Origin: Tenacibaculum discolor
GTDB taxonomy: Bacteria; Bacteroidota; Bacteroidia; Flavobacteriales; Flavobacteriaceae
Direction: 5' to 3'
Length of the DNA: 64,000 bases
NCBI RefSeq assembly: GCF_003664185.1
Contig: NZ_RCCS01000004.1
Span: forward strand, 558,001-622,000
The position numbers and the translations under genes were made by a program. The notes beneath the pieces are model-generated. The model saw nothing but the letters and a program-made list of their open reading frames with translations. It had not been told where the DNA came from and searched no databases. This document shows positions 34,648 to 43,029 of the stretch, one piece after another; position 1 is the first letter of the stretch, and each line of letters opens with the position of its first letter.

Positions 34648-35246
34648 TGCGTTGGCATAAATTCATATCAACAATTCTTCACCCTATTGTAATGCCTACT
34701 ATAGGGATTCTTTTGTATTTCTTTCTTTCTCCAATAGGATTGAATAAGCAGCAACAATACACAATATTGGCTATAGTTTTTGTAGCTACTTATCTTATAC
34801 CAATGCTTTTATTAGTTTTTTTAAAGTCTATTGGTTATATAAAATCATTTCGTGTACACAGTATCAACGAACGAAAATTTCCTATTTTCTTTATGATGAC
34901 TTTATTTTTGATTTTAGGAAAAATGTTTGCAAGTATGAGTATTGTAAAGGAAATTAGCTACTTATTTTACGGGACTGTATTTGGTTTAGTATTTATTTAC
35001 TTACTATTTCCTTTTAAGATTAAAGGAAGCCTTCATTTGTTATCAATGGGAGTAGCTGTTGGATATTTCTTATTATTTCAACAAATACAAGCTGTTTATG
35101 TGCTTCCTGTAATTATATCGTTTATTTTCTTAGCAGGGCTTCTTGCAAGCTCTAGATTACACCTAAAAGCTCACACTGTTAAAGAAGTATATCTTGGTTT
35201 TTTTATTGGCTTAATAGCTCCTTTTATAGCTTATTATGCTTTATAG
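34647..35246 (+). CDS. Six-helix membrane protein with a PAP2-like C-terminus
   Basis: A 199-aa protein with about six TM segments. The end SSRLHLKAHTVKEVYLGFFIG resembles the third motif of type 2 phosphatidic acid phosphatases (SR-x5-H-x3-D), with Glu at the last position. The other two PAP2 motifs (K-x6-RP and PSGH) are not clearly seen, so it may be an inactive or changed relative. Its ATG overlaps the rpoN stop by 1 nt (TAATG), so it is co-translated with rpoN. Confidence 0.75.
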   Translation: MRWHKFISTILHPIVMPTIGILLYFFLSPIGLNKQQQYTILAIVFVATYLIPMLLLVFLKSIGYIKSFRVHSINERKFPIFFMMTLFLILGKMFASMSIVKEISYLFYGTVFGLVFIYLLFPFKIKGSLHLLSMGVAVGYFLLFQQIQAVYVLPVIISFIFLAGLLASSRLHLKAHTVKEVYLGFFIGLIAPFIAYYAL

Positions 35247-35909
35247 AAGATAAAAACTTAAACCAAGTTTAACTATTTTACTATTAATTGGCTTTCCTTT
35301 CAAGCTAACATCTTTAAACATTGGTGACAAACCGTAATATACATGAAAGTTAAATGTACCATAACCTGCGGATAGAGTTAAACCTGTTTGCCATTTGTTA
35401 TATTTCTCAGCATTTGAAAAACTAACTTGTCCAGTTGGTAAATCGTATCGGAAACTATTACTTATGTTATAAGAAACTTTAAAGCCAGCATAAAAACGCC
35501 AAAATGAATACGTATTAGCATCTGAAGATCGCCATCTAAACTGGATAGGTATTTCTAAATTATGAAGTTTAATTTTATTGGATGTAATATCAGGATCAGT
35601 TTCAAACTCTTTAACACTACCATCTAACACTTTTAATCCATGATTAAATGAATCATAACTATAGCCTAAACCGAAAGCTATAGCTGTTTTTCCTTTACTA
35701 TTGAAAGGTATATCTTTCATATATCCAGCTGCTAAACCATATGAAAAACCTGTTCTACCTATTTCTTCAGGCTGATCTTGCAATAAGTTATAAGTTATAT
35801 CAATATATAATTGATCTTCCCAATACTTATCACCTAACTGTAAAGAATCTTTCTGACTAAAAATATTTAAAGGCAGAAAAAACACAAAAAAACTTAAAAT
35901 GTACTTCAT
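35241..35909 (-). CDS. Outer-membrane beta-barrel protein (PorT-like family)
   Basis: A 222-aa protein with a signal peptide (MKYILSFFVFFLPLNIFSQ). The rest alternates short amphipathic strands with turns, such as TGFSYGLAAGYMKDIPF and KIVKLGLSFYLL, the latter ending in an aromatic/aliphatic residue as in OM barrels. It resembles PorT-family barrels, but I do not claim it is the type IX secretion PorT/SprT. Its 3' end overlaps that of the PAP2-like gene by 6 nt. Confidence 0.78.
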   Translation of the reverse strand: MKYILSFFVFFLPLNIFSQKDSLQLGDKYWEDQLYIDITYNLLQDQPEEIGRTGFSYGLAAGYMKDIPFNSKGKTAIAFGLGYSYDSFNHGLKVLDGSVKEFETDPDITSNKIKLHNLEIPIQFRWRSSDANTYSFWRFYAGFKVSYNISNSFRYDLPTGQVSFSNAEKYNKWQTGLTLSAGYGTFNFHVYYGLSPMFKDVSLKGKPINSKIVKLGLSFYLL

Positions 35910-35946
35910 AGATAATTATCTAACGATAAATATACCTTTTTTGTAT

Positions 35947-35979
35947 AAAAAAAGAGCAATCTAATGATTGCTCTTTTTG
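35947..35979. terminator. Bidirectional terminator between exbD and the OM barrel gene
   Basis: Arms aaaaaaagagcaatc / gattgctcttttt with a 4-nt loop, A-run on one side and T-run on the other. On the minus strand it ends the ExbB/ExbD operon, 17 nt after its last stop. Confidence 0.85.
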
Positions 35980-35995
35980 TTTTATTTAAAAGTAA

Positions 35996-36466
35996 TTACT
36001 TCTTAATAACATCTCCCTTGTGAGTAGATAAACTTAATTTAAGAGCATTAACATCTCTTAATTTTTCACGAATATCGGCTAATGTACCTACACTCGATTC
36101 TCTATCTGCTTTTATAGAAGTTGTCATAAATGGTACTTCAGCTTCAGAAACATTATCTCTTTCAAGATATATAAACGACGGTACTTCATCAGGAGTAGCT
36201 ATTTTATCGTTTAACTGTATTCTATTATATCCTGTACCATACTTTGGGTCTTTAGCTTTACCAACATAAATTGTACTCACTAAACTTTTACGCTCAAGTT
36301 TTTTTACTTCACTTGCACTTGGTAAACGAGGTGAATCAATTTGTAAATCTGTTTCTCTCATAGTAGTAGTTACCATGAAGAAGAATAATAACATGAAAAC
36401 AATATCTGGTAAAGATGCCGTAGATACAGCAGGCAATCCTTTTTTCTTCTTTTTAAATTTAGACAT
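35996..36466 (-). CDS. Biopolymer transport protein ExbD/TolR (second copy)
   Basis: A 156-aa single-pass protein. The TM region LPDIVFMLLFFFMVTTTM carries the proton-path Asp (PDIVFM). The periplasmic part ends in KLSLSTHKGDVIKK, somewhat short. With ExbB it forms the proton-driven motor for TonB or Tol. Eighteen nt after the larger ExbD gene. Confidence 0.93.
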   Translation of the reverse strand: MSKFKKKKKGLPAVSTASLPDIVFMLLFFFMVTTTMRETDLQIDSPRLPSASEVKKLERKSLVSTIYVGKAKDPKYGTGYNRIQLNDKIATPDEVPSFIYLERDNVSEAEVPFMTTSIKADRESSVGTLADIREKLRDVNALKLSLSTHKGDVIKK

Positions 36467-36483
36467 ACTCTATTGTTTTACTA

Positions 36484-37110
36484 TTATTGAACATTTGTTG
36501 GGTCTGTATCAGAAATAATTTGAGGGTAACTCGCCTTAATATCTTCAACTTTCTTTCTTAATGACTCATCTTTTCTTGCGCTATCTTTGAAAGCTTGTTC
36601 TAATTCTGTAAAGCTCATACCATATTTTTCTTGGCATAATCTATTACGTAATTCTGTATAAGCTCTTAATAACTCATTTTGTACAGCAACATAAGTACCA
36701 TACTCAGTACCTCTATCACTTTCAACAGAGATTACAGCTTTAGTTGGATGATCTGATGATTCAGGATCCTTATCACCTTTACAGTAATTACAAGTAGTTC
36801 CTGCTTCCATTCCTGGCATTGGGTTACCAATACCCCCACCATTATCAATAAATTTAATAGCAGCATCTTTTAAGTCTTTCAACTCCATTGCCTGATCTTC
36901 AACTAAAAGTTGATTATTTCGGTTAATGCTTACTTGAAAAATATTTTTCTCTTTAATAATTGGTGGCTTAACATCAGTTTTTTCAGCTAACTTTTTAGGG
37001 ATACCTGAATCAACATCCATAGTTGTTGTTACAAGGAAAAAGATAAGTAGCAAGAAGGCAATATCTGCCATCGAACCTGCATTAATTTCTGGGTTTTCTC
37101 TTCTTGCCAT
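36484..37110 (-). CDS. Biopolymer transport protein ExbD/TolR with CxxC insert
   Basis: A 208-aa ExbD. The TM helix MADIAFLLLIFFLVTTTM contains the conserved Asp (D16). The periplasmic domain has an insert between about residues 90 and 125 with CNYC (C107, C110), and a third Cys at RNRLCQEK. Usual ExbD proteins are about 140 aa, so the insert adds about 50-60 residues. The CxxC could bind metal or form a disulfide. Probably works with the second ExbD as a mixed pair on the ExbB pentamer. Confidence 0.92.
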   Translation of the reverse strand: MARRENPEINAGSMADIAFLLLIFFLVTTTMDVDSGIPKKLAEKTDVKPPIIKEKNIFQVSINRNNQLLVEDQAMELKDLKDAAIKFIDNGGGIGNPMPGMEAGTTCNYCKGDKDPESSDHPTKAVISVESDRGTEYGTYVAVQNELLRAYTELRNRLCQEKYGMSFTELEQAFKDSARKDESLRKKVEDIKASYPQIISDTDPTNVQ

Positions 37111-37116
37111 ATTAAC

Positions 37117-37554
37117 TTACGATTTAACGATTCCTTTTAATAAATCCCAAACAAAGAATGCACCAGCAATTCCTCCTAGGATAATGCTGTATGTAATTCC
37201 TGTTCCTACCCATTTAGATGTACTTCCTTGAGCTGCTAATTTTCCTCCATCTGCTCCAATTACTTGTGCATCTGAAGACAAGAAATAAGATACAGCAAAA
37301 AGAACTGCTAATGCTAAAACACCTAATAATACCTTTTTTAATGCTGCAGGATTTTTAAACATACCCCACATTGAGGCTGCAACTGCTGTTACTACCACTC
37401 CAATCAATAACCAGTAAGAATAAGTTACTAAAGGAGAAACAGCACTTGATACTGCTTCTACATCTTCTTTATCTATTCTTGCTACATTTAAGAACAATGC
37501 AGCACCGATTAGTGAAATTGCAGCTACTAGTAATGTTAATATTTTACTATTCAT
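37117..37554 (-). CDS. Small membrane protein in the ExbB/ExbD operon
   Basis: A 145-aa protein with four hydrophobic segments, the first possibly a signal anchor (ILTLLVAAISLIGAALFLNVA), and a short periplasmic stretch. I do not recognise a domain. Because it sits between exbB and the two exbD genes (9 nt and 6 nt gaps), it is a likely accessory subunit of this proton channel. This is inference from position. Confidence 0.75.
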   Translation of the reverse strand: MNSKILTLLVAAISLIGAALFLNVARIDKEDVEAVSSAVSPLVTYSYWLLIGVVVTAVAASMWGMFKNPAALKKVLLGVLALAVLFAVSYFLSSDAQVIGADGGKLAAQGSTSKWVGTGITYSIILGGIAGAFFVWDLLKGIVKS

Positions 37555-37563
37555 ATTGATTGA

Positions 37564-38277
37564 TTATTTTTTATACTTAGCTAATAAATCGATTAAAGAG
37601 ATAGATGCGTCTTCCATGTTGTTAACGATACTATCAATCTTCGAAATAATGTAGTTATAGAAAATTTGTAAAATAATCGCTACGATAAGACCAAATACTG
37701 TTGTTAATAATGCAATTTTAATACCACCTGCTACTACTGCTGGAGAGATATCGTTTGCTACAGCAATTCTATCGAATGCATCAATCATACCAATTACAGT
37801 ACCCATGAATCCTAACATTGGTGCTAATGCGATAAATAAAGATAACCAAGAAACGTTTTTCTCTAATAATCCCATTTGTACTCCACCGTATCCTACTACA
37901 GCTTTTTCAGCAGCATCTAATCCTTCATCAGCTCTTTCTAAACCTTGGTAAAAGATAGAGGCAACAGGACCTTTTGTATTTCTACAAACTTCTTTAGCAG
38001 CTTCTACACCACCTGAACTTAATGCTTCGTCAACGCTAGCTACTAATTTTTTAGTATTAGTTGTAGCCATGTTTAAATAAATAATTCTTTCAATTGCAAT
38101 AGCTAAACCTAATATTAAGGCTACCAATACAATTCCCATAAACTTAGGGTCTCCTTCAATAAAACGTTGCTTTAACTCTTGGTGAAAAGTTTTCTCAGCT
38201 TCTTGAGCATAAGTTGATTGAATAGCTCCTAAAAACATAAATCCTGTAATAGTTAGGATATTTACTACTTTTTTCAT
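37564..38277 (-). CDS. exbB: MotA/TolQ/ExbB proton channel family protein
   Basis: A 237-aa inner-membrane protein. A signal-like N-terminus (MKKVVNILTITGFMFLGAIQSTYAQ) comes first, then a TM helix near 50-70 and the conserved pair of helices SWLSLFIALAPMLGFMGTVIGMI and GIKIALLTTVFGLIVAI. These are the channel helices of ExbB/TolQ. It probably powers TonB-dependent uptake. It opens the operon exbB - membrane protein - exbD - exbD. Confidence 0.93.
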   Translation of the reverse strand: MKKVVNILTITGFMFLGAIQSTYAQEAEKTFHQELKQRFIEGDPKFMGIVLVALILGLAIAIERIIYLNMATTNTKKLVASVDEALSSGGVEAAKEVCRNTKGPVASIFYQGLERADEGLDAAEKAVVGYGGVQMGLLEKNVSWLSLFIALAPMLGFMGTVIGMIDAFDRIAVANDISPAVVAGGIKIALLTTVFGLIVAIILQIFYNYIISKIDSIVNNMEDASISLIDLLAKYKK

Positions 38278-38529
38278 TTTGTTATAATTAATTTTAAATA
38301 GTTAACGGGTTAAAAATACAAATTTTACCATGAAAAACTTAATTTTTTATAAATAAGTGATTCTTTACTTGTACTTATTACGCTTTTAATTTTACAGAGT
38401 GGCAAGTAACAAAAAAATGTTGGTACATTAAAAAAAATCTATAGGATTTCTATTAACCACACCTTTTTTAACTCTTTTCTATAGTATTTCAAGCAGTTAC
38501 AAACACAAAATTAACGATTTATTTACAAA

Positions 38530-39561
38530 CTATGCCATTTCTCCTCTTAGGGGTGTTTGAAAATAATGCGTAAAATCTTCTTTTGAAAGCTTTTCTCCTA
38601 ACAAATACATCATTTTTGCAATGGCTGTTTCTGTTGTAATATCCTTACCATCAACAATACCAATGCGTTTTAATTCTGAACTTGTTTCATAATGTCCTAA
38701 AATTACACTTCCTCCTTTACATTGAGTTACATTAACAATGTAAATTCCTTTGCTTACCGATTCCTCTAATAAATCAACAAACCATTTTTCAGTTGGTGCA
38801 TTTCCTGATCCGTAAGTTTCTAAAATAATACCTTTTAAATCTGGGATATTCATAAAACTTCTCACTACAGACTCTGTAATTCCTGGAAACAACTTTAAAA
38901 TAGCTACGTGATTATCAAGGTTCTTTCTTACTACTAAATCATTTTGATTCTCTTTAGACTTAAGTAATAATGGATAATTAAAGTTTAAATGCACTCCACT
39001 TTCTGCTAAGGGTGGATAATTCATAGAAGCAAACGCTTCAAATTGTTCGGCATTTATTTTTGTAGTTCTATTAGCTCTGTATAGTTTATACTCAAAATAC
39101 AACCCTACTTCCTGAATAACAGGTTTACCATTTTCATAGGCTGATGCAACTTGTATAGATGTTATTAAATTTTCTTTAGCATCTGTACGTAAATCTCCAA
39201 TAGGTAATTGTGATCCCGTAAAAATCACAGGCTTTTGTAAATTCTCAAACATAAAGCTTATTGCTGACGATGTATACGACATGGTGTCTGAGCCTGTTAA
39301 CACTACAAATCCGTCAAACTTGTCATAATTATCAGAGATTATTTCTGCTATTTGTATATAATAGGCCACATTCATGTTAGAAGAATCAATAGGTTCGTCA
39401 AACGATATCGTATTGATTTCACAATTAATCTGCTGTAATTCTGGGATTTTACTTGATATTTGACTAAAATCAAACGCTTTTAATGCGCCCGTATTATAAT
39501 CTTTAACCATACCAATAGTTCCGCCTGTGTAAACTATTAAAATTTTAGGTTGATTTGCCAT
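38530..39561 (-). CDS. ansA: Type I L-asparaginase
   Basis: A 343-aa cytosolic asparaginase. The two catalytic blocks are VYTGGTIGMV (first Thr) and VLTGSDTMSYTSSA (Thr-Asp pair), and AKENLITS holds a conserved Lys. No signal peptide, as expected for the type I enzyme. It converts asparagine to aspartate. Single gene divergent from the zinc peptidase gene. Confidence 0.94.
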   Translation of the reverse strand: MANQPKILIVYTGGTIGMVKDYNTGALKAFDFSQISSKIPELQQINCEINTISFDEPIDSSNMNVAYYIQIAEIISDNYDKFDGFVVLTGSDTMSYTSSAISFMFENLQKPVIFTGSQLPIGDLRTDAKENLITSIQVASAYENGKPVIQEVGLYFEYKLYRANRTTKINAEQFEAFASMNYPPLAESGVHLNFNYPLLLKSKENQNDLVVRKNLDNHVAILKLFPGITESVVRSFMNIPDLKGIILETYGSGNAPTEKWFVDLLEESVSKGIYIVNVTQCKGGSVILGHYETSSELKRIGIVDGKDITTETAIAKMMYLLGEKLSKEDFTHYFQTPLRGEMA

Positions 39562-39655
39562 TTTGACATTTTTTTATACCGTTAATATTTTGGAATAATT
39601 TATGTTGTAAATTTAACCAACAAAAATGATACAAAATTTTAAAACTATATAGATT

Positions 39656-40354
39656 ATGATAGGATTTTATATTCTAATTGGTATTATATCTCTTTTCAGT
39701 TGGTTAGTGAGTAATACGTTAAAAAACAAGTTTAAAAAATACTCTCAAGTTCATTTACGAAATGGAATGAGTGGTGCTGAAATTGCTCAAAAAATGCTAG
39801 TTGACCATGGAATTTCTGATGTACAAGTAATTTCTACACCAGGTAGGTTAACAGATCATTATAATCCACAAAACAAAACTGTAAACTTAAGTGAAGCTGT
39901 ATACAACCAACGAAATGCTGCCGCAGCTGCTGTTGCTGCACACGAGGTTGGACATGCAGTACAACATGCTAGAGCTTACCAATACTTACAAATGCGTTCT
40001 AAACTAGTACCAATGGTAAGCATTACCTCACGCTTTTCTCAATGGATGGTAATTGGTGGTATCGCTTTTGGTGCTGCTTCTGGTAGTACGGGTATTGGTT
40101 TTTATATAGCACTAGCTGGTTTAGCTTTTATGGCTTTAGGTACTATTTTCAGCTTTATAACCTTACCTGTTGAATATGACGCAAGTAATAGAGCCTTAGC
40201 TTGGTTAGAGAATAAAAACATGGTTACTCATGAAGAATTAGCTGGATCTAAAGATGCTTTAAAATGGGCTGCAAGAACTTATTTAGTTGCTGCTTTAGGT
40301 TCTTTAGCGATGCTATTATATTGGGCTTTACAAGTTTTAGGAAATAGAGATTAA
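39656..40354 (+). CDS. Zinc metallopeptidase, YugP family
   Basis: A 232-aa membrane protease. An N-terminal TM helix is followed by the catalytic AAAVAAHEVGHAVQHA (HExxH) and two more hydrophobic helices near 120-170; the EYDASNRALAWLE segment may hold the third ligand. This is the zinc_peptidase_2 family seen in many bacteria; its substrate is unknown. Confidence 0.93.
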   Translation: MIGFYILIGIISLFSWLVSNTLKNKFKKYSQVHLRNGMSGAEIAQKMLVDHGISDVQVISTPGRLTDHYNPQNKTVNLSEAVYNQRNAAAAAVAAHEVGHAVQHARAYQYLQMRSKLVPMVSITSRFSQWMVIGGIAFGAASGSTGIGFYIALAGLAFMALGTIFSFITLPVEYDASNRALAWLENKNMVTHEELAGSKDALKWAARTYLVAALGSLAMLLYWALQVLGNRD

Positions 40355-40383
40355 ATTAATATTTTATTTAGAAATACAACCAA

Positions 40384-40427
40384 ATAAGCCCCTCGTTTTG
40401 ATAAATTTAAAACGAGGGGCTTATTTT
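40384..40427 (+). terminator. Terminator after the zinc peptidase gene
   Basis: Strong GC-rich arms ataagcccctcgtttt / aaaacgaggggcttat with a 9-nt loop and T-rich tail. It lies 30 nt after the stop. Confidence 0.9.
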
Positions 40428-40515
40428 ATATATTTTTTTTCCAAAAACTTCACAAATAGTTAATCTTAAAATGAATATATTCGTCCCTTAAATATTAATT
40501 ATTAAATTTTTAACT

Positions 40516-40812
40516 ATGAAAAAAATTATTTTATCAATTGCTATGGTAACTTCTATCTTTTTTATCGCTTGTTCCGATGACGATACTCCTCAAAAAGACT
40601 GCAAAACTTGTTTAAACATTGCAGAAACTGGGATTGACATTGAGGTGTGTGACAACGGAGATGGAACCGCTACTGTTACATCATCTATTAAAGGAAATGA
40701 AATTTCAACTACCACTATAAATATTCCTGAAGGAGAAAGCGCCAATACTATTAATTGTACTGATCTTTCTGATTTTGGTGATGAAATAGTTACTGATGAA
40801 GTAATCAATTAA
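40516..40812 (+). CDS. Small surface-type lipoprotein, function unknown
   Basis: A 98-aa lipoprotein. Lipobox FFIAC, mature start C-SDDD, again the Bacteroidota surface-export signal. The short mature part has a C-x2-C pair (DCKTC) and two further Cys (EVCDN and NCTDL), which could form disulfides, and a beta-rich Thr-rich stretch. No known domain. Its stop codon lies inside the long palindromic terminator shared with lepA. Confidence 0.75.
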   Translation: MKKIILSIAMVTSIFFIACSDDDTPQKDCKTCLNIAETGIDIEVCDNGDGTATVTSSIKGNEISTTTINIPEGESANTINCTDLSDFGDEIVTDEVIN

Positions 40813-40862
40813 ACGATTAAAAAAAGGAAGCTTTAAAGCTTCCTTTTTTTAATCGTTTAATT
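40807..40862. terminator. Bidirectional terminator with 28-bp perfect arms
   Basis: Bases 40807-40834 are the exact reverse complement of 40835-40862, giving a 56-bp perfect palindrome with no loop. The inner part ggaagctttaaagcttcc with flanking A- and T-runs is a normal intrinsic terminator in both directions. The outer part extends through both stop codons (lipoprotein, + strand; lepA, - strand). Confidence 0.9.
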
Positions 40863-42645
40863 TCAATACTGCCATAAACGCTTGCTGTGGAATTTCTACA
40901 TTACCAACTTGACGCATACGTTTTTTACCTTTTTTCTGCTTTTCTAATAATTTACGCTTACGAGAAATGTCTCCTCCATAACATTTTGCAGTTACATCTT
41001 TACGTAAAGCTTTAACCGTTTCACGGGCGATGATTTTTGCACCAATAGCAGCTTGAATAGGAATATCAAATTGTTGACGAGGAATCAATTCTTTTAGCTT
41101 CTCACAGATACGTTTTCCAATTGAATACGCATTACTATCATGTAATAAAGCTGAAAGTGCATCAACTATTTGTCCGTTAAGTAACATATCTACACGAACT
41201 AATTTCGATTTTTGCATTCCTATTGGATGGTAGTCAAACGACGCATAACCTTTAGACACAGTTTTTAATCTATCATAGAAGTCAAAAACGATTTCTGCTA
41301 ATGGCATATCAAATATTAATTCAACTCGCTCTGGAGTTAAATAGGTTTGATTTACAATCTGTCCTCTTTTTTCAATACAAAGTGACATTACTTGTCCTAC
41401 AAAATCAGCCTTGGTAATAATTGAAGCTTTAATAAATGGCTCTTCTACTCTATCTAATTTTGATGGATCTGGTAAATCTGATGGGTTATTTACTATAATA
41501 ACTTCATCAGGATTTTTCTTCGTGAATGCATGGTAACTTACGTTAGGAACCGTAGTAATTACCGTCATATTAAATTCACGCTCTAAACGCTCTTGAATAA
41601 TTTCCATGTGTAACATCCCTAAGAATCCACATCGGAAACCAAAACCAAGTGCTGCTGAACTTTCTGGTTGAAATACCAACGAAGCATCGTTTAACTGGAG
41701 TTTTTCCATCGAAGCACGAAGCTCTTCATAATCTTCAGTATCTACTGGGTAAATTCCTGCGAATACCATTGGTTTCACATCCTCAAACCCTTCAATTCTA
41801 TCTGTAGTTGGATTTGCAAAATCTGTAATAGTATCACCTACCTTTACTTCTTTTGCTGCTTTAATCCCTGTAATTAAATACCCTACATCACCTGTTTTTA
41901 TTTCGTTTTTTACAACTTGACTTAATTTCAAAGTTCCTACCTCATCTGCTCCATATTGTCTACCAGTAGCCATAAACTTTATTTGTTGATTCTTTTTGAT
42001 AGAACCATCAATTACTCTAAAGTAAGTTTCAATCCCTCTATATGAATTGTATACTGAATCAAAAATCAATGCTTTTAAAGGTGCATCAGGATTTCCACTA
42101 GGCGCAGGAATTTTTTCAATAATGGCTTTTAAAATATTATCTACTCCAAAACCTGTTTTTCCACTTGCATGAATTACATCTTCAGGTTCACATCCTAATA
42201 AATCTACAATATCATCTGTTACTTCTTCAGGGTTAGCTGATGGTAAGTCTACTTTATTTAATACTGGAATGATTTCCAAATCATTTTCTAACGCCAAATA
42301 CAGGTTAGAAATAGTTTGTGCTTGGATACTTTGTGCCGCATCTACAATTAATAATGCTCCTTCACATGCTGCAATAGAACGAGAAACTTCATAAGAAAAA
42401 TCTACGTGACCTGGAGTATCAATTAGGTTTAGTATATAATCTTCACCTTCATAAACATAGTCCATTTGAATGGCGTGTGACTTAATGGTAATTCCACGCT
42501 CACGTTCTAAATCCATGTTATCAAGTAACTGATTTTGTTTTTCACGCTCAGTAACTGACCCCGTATAGTCTAACAATCTATCTGCAAGGGTACTTTTACC
42601 ATGGTCAATATGTGCAATAATGCAAAAATTTCTAATGTTCTTCAT
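40849..42645 (-). CDS. lepA: Translation elongation factor 4 (LepA)
   Basis: A 598-aa translational GTPase. G1 is [15 protein letters not shown], followed by [17 protein letters not shown] and NKVDLPSA. The C-terminal LepA-specific domain ends [25 protein letters not shown]. It acts on the ribosome during initiation or stalled translocation. I use the ATG at 42645 (MKNIRNFC); 6 codons upstream are in frame but not conserved. Confidence 0.97.
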   Translation of the reverse strand: MKNIRNFCIIAHIDHGKSTLADRLLDYTGSVTEREKQNQLLDNMDLERERGITIKSHAIQMDYVYEGEDYILNLIDTPGHVDFSYEVSRSIAACEGALLIVDAAQSIQAQTISNLYLALENDLEIIPVLNKVDLPSANPEEVTDDIVDLLGCEPEDVIHASGKTGFGVDNILKAIIEKIPAPSGNPDAPLKALIFDSVYNSYRGIETYFRVIDGSIKKNQQIKFMATGRQYGADEVGTLKLSQVVKNEIKTGDVGYLITGIKAAKEVKVGDTITDFANPTTDRIEGFEDVKPMVFAGIYPVDTEDYEELRASMEKLQLNDASLVFQPESSAALGFGFRCGFLGMLHMEIIQERLEREFNMTVITTVPNVSYHAFTKKNPDEVIIVNNPSDLPDPSKLDRVEEPFIKASIITKADFVGQVMSLCIEKRGQIVNQTYLTPERVELIFDMPLAEIVFDFYDRLKTVSKGYASFDYHPIGMQKSKLVRVDMLLNGQIVDALSALLHDSNAYSIGKRICEKLKELIPRQQFDIPIQAAIGAKIIARETVKALRKDVTAKCYGGDISRKRKLLEKQKKGKKRMRQVGNVEIPQQAFMAVLKLND

Positions 42646-42750
42646 CAATATAAAGTTTCTCAAGCCATTTCTAGATATGCAACATAAACTTTTGTTTACT
42701 CAATACCTATCATGGATTCATTCGTCGTAATTCTAACTACTTGTAATTTG

Positions 42751-42781
42751 CAAAGATACTTTATTTGCAGGCTACTACAAA
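42751..42781 (-). promoter_or_regulatory. Promoter of lepA
   Basis: TTTG (42781-42778) and TATCTTTG (42758-42751) on the minus strand with a 19-nt spacer, a complete consensus match. It predicts a leader of about 100 nt. Confidence 0.75.
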
Positions 42782-42821
42782 CAAAATAAATAGCGAAAAT
42801 TAAACATCATTTTTAACTTAT

Positions 42822-43019
42822 TTAACTAAGTATACCACCACATATACCTAATCCGATTATCAGATATAAAACTGCTAGTATGTAAAATATTTTTGAGGCT
42901 GTTTTACTTTTTTTTCTAATAGCTGCTCCAATAACAGCTAGTAACACGGGTGGACCAAACATTATTAAACCTATAATTACGAATAAGCCTGAAAGATCGC
43001 CTACTTCTAAAAATACCAT
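42822..43019 (-). CDS. Small two-helix membrane protein next to the Tes-like gene
   Basis: A 65-aa protein with two hydrophobic segments (VIIGLIMFGPPVLLAVIGAAI and IFYILAVLYLIIGLGICGGIL) joined by the basic loop RKKSKTASK. No known domain. It starts 10 nt after the radical SAM gene on the same strand, so it is very likely in the same transcript as the Lgt-like and Tes-like genes. A membrane partner for them is a reasonable inference. Confidence 0.7.
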   Translation of the reverse strand: MVFLEVGDLSGLFVIIGLIMFGPPVLLAVIGAAIRKKSKTASKIFYILAVLYLIIGLGICGGILS

Positions 43020-43029
43020 ATCCTTTTTC

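Noticed and set aside
35241..35909. Type IX secretion protein PorT/SprT
   Set aside because: The barrel is only PorT-like; no other type IX secretion gene is near, so the specific name is not supported.
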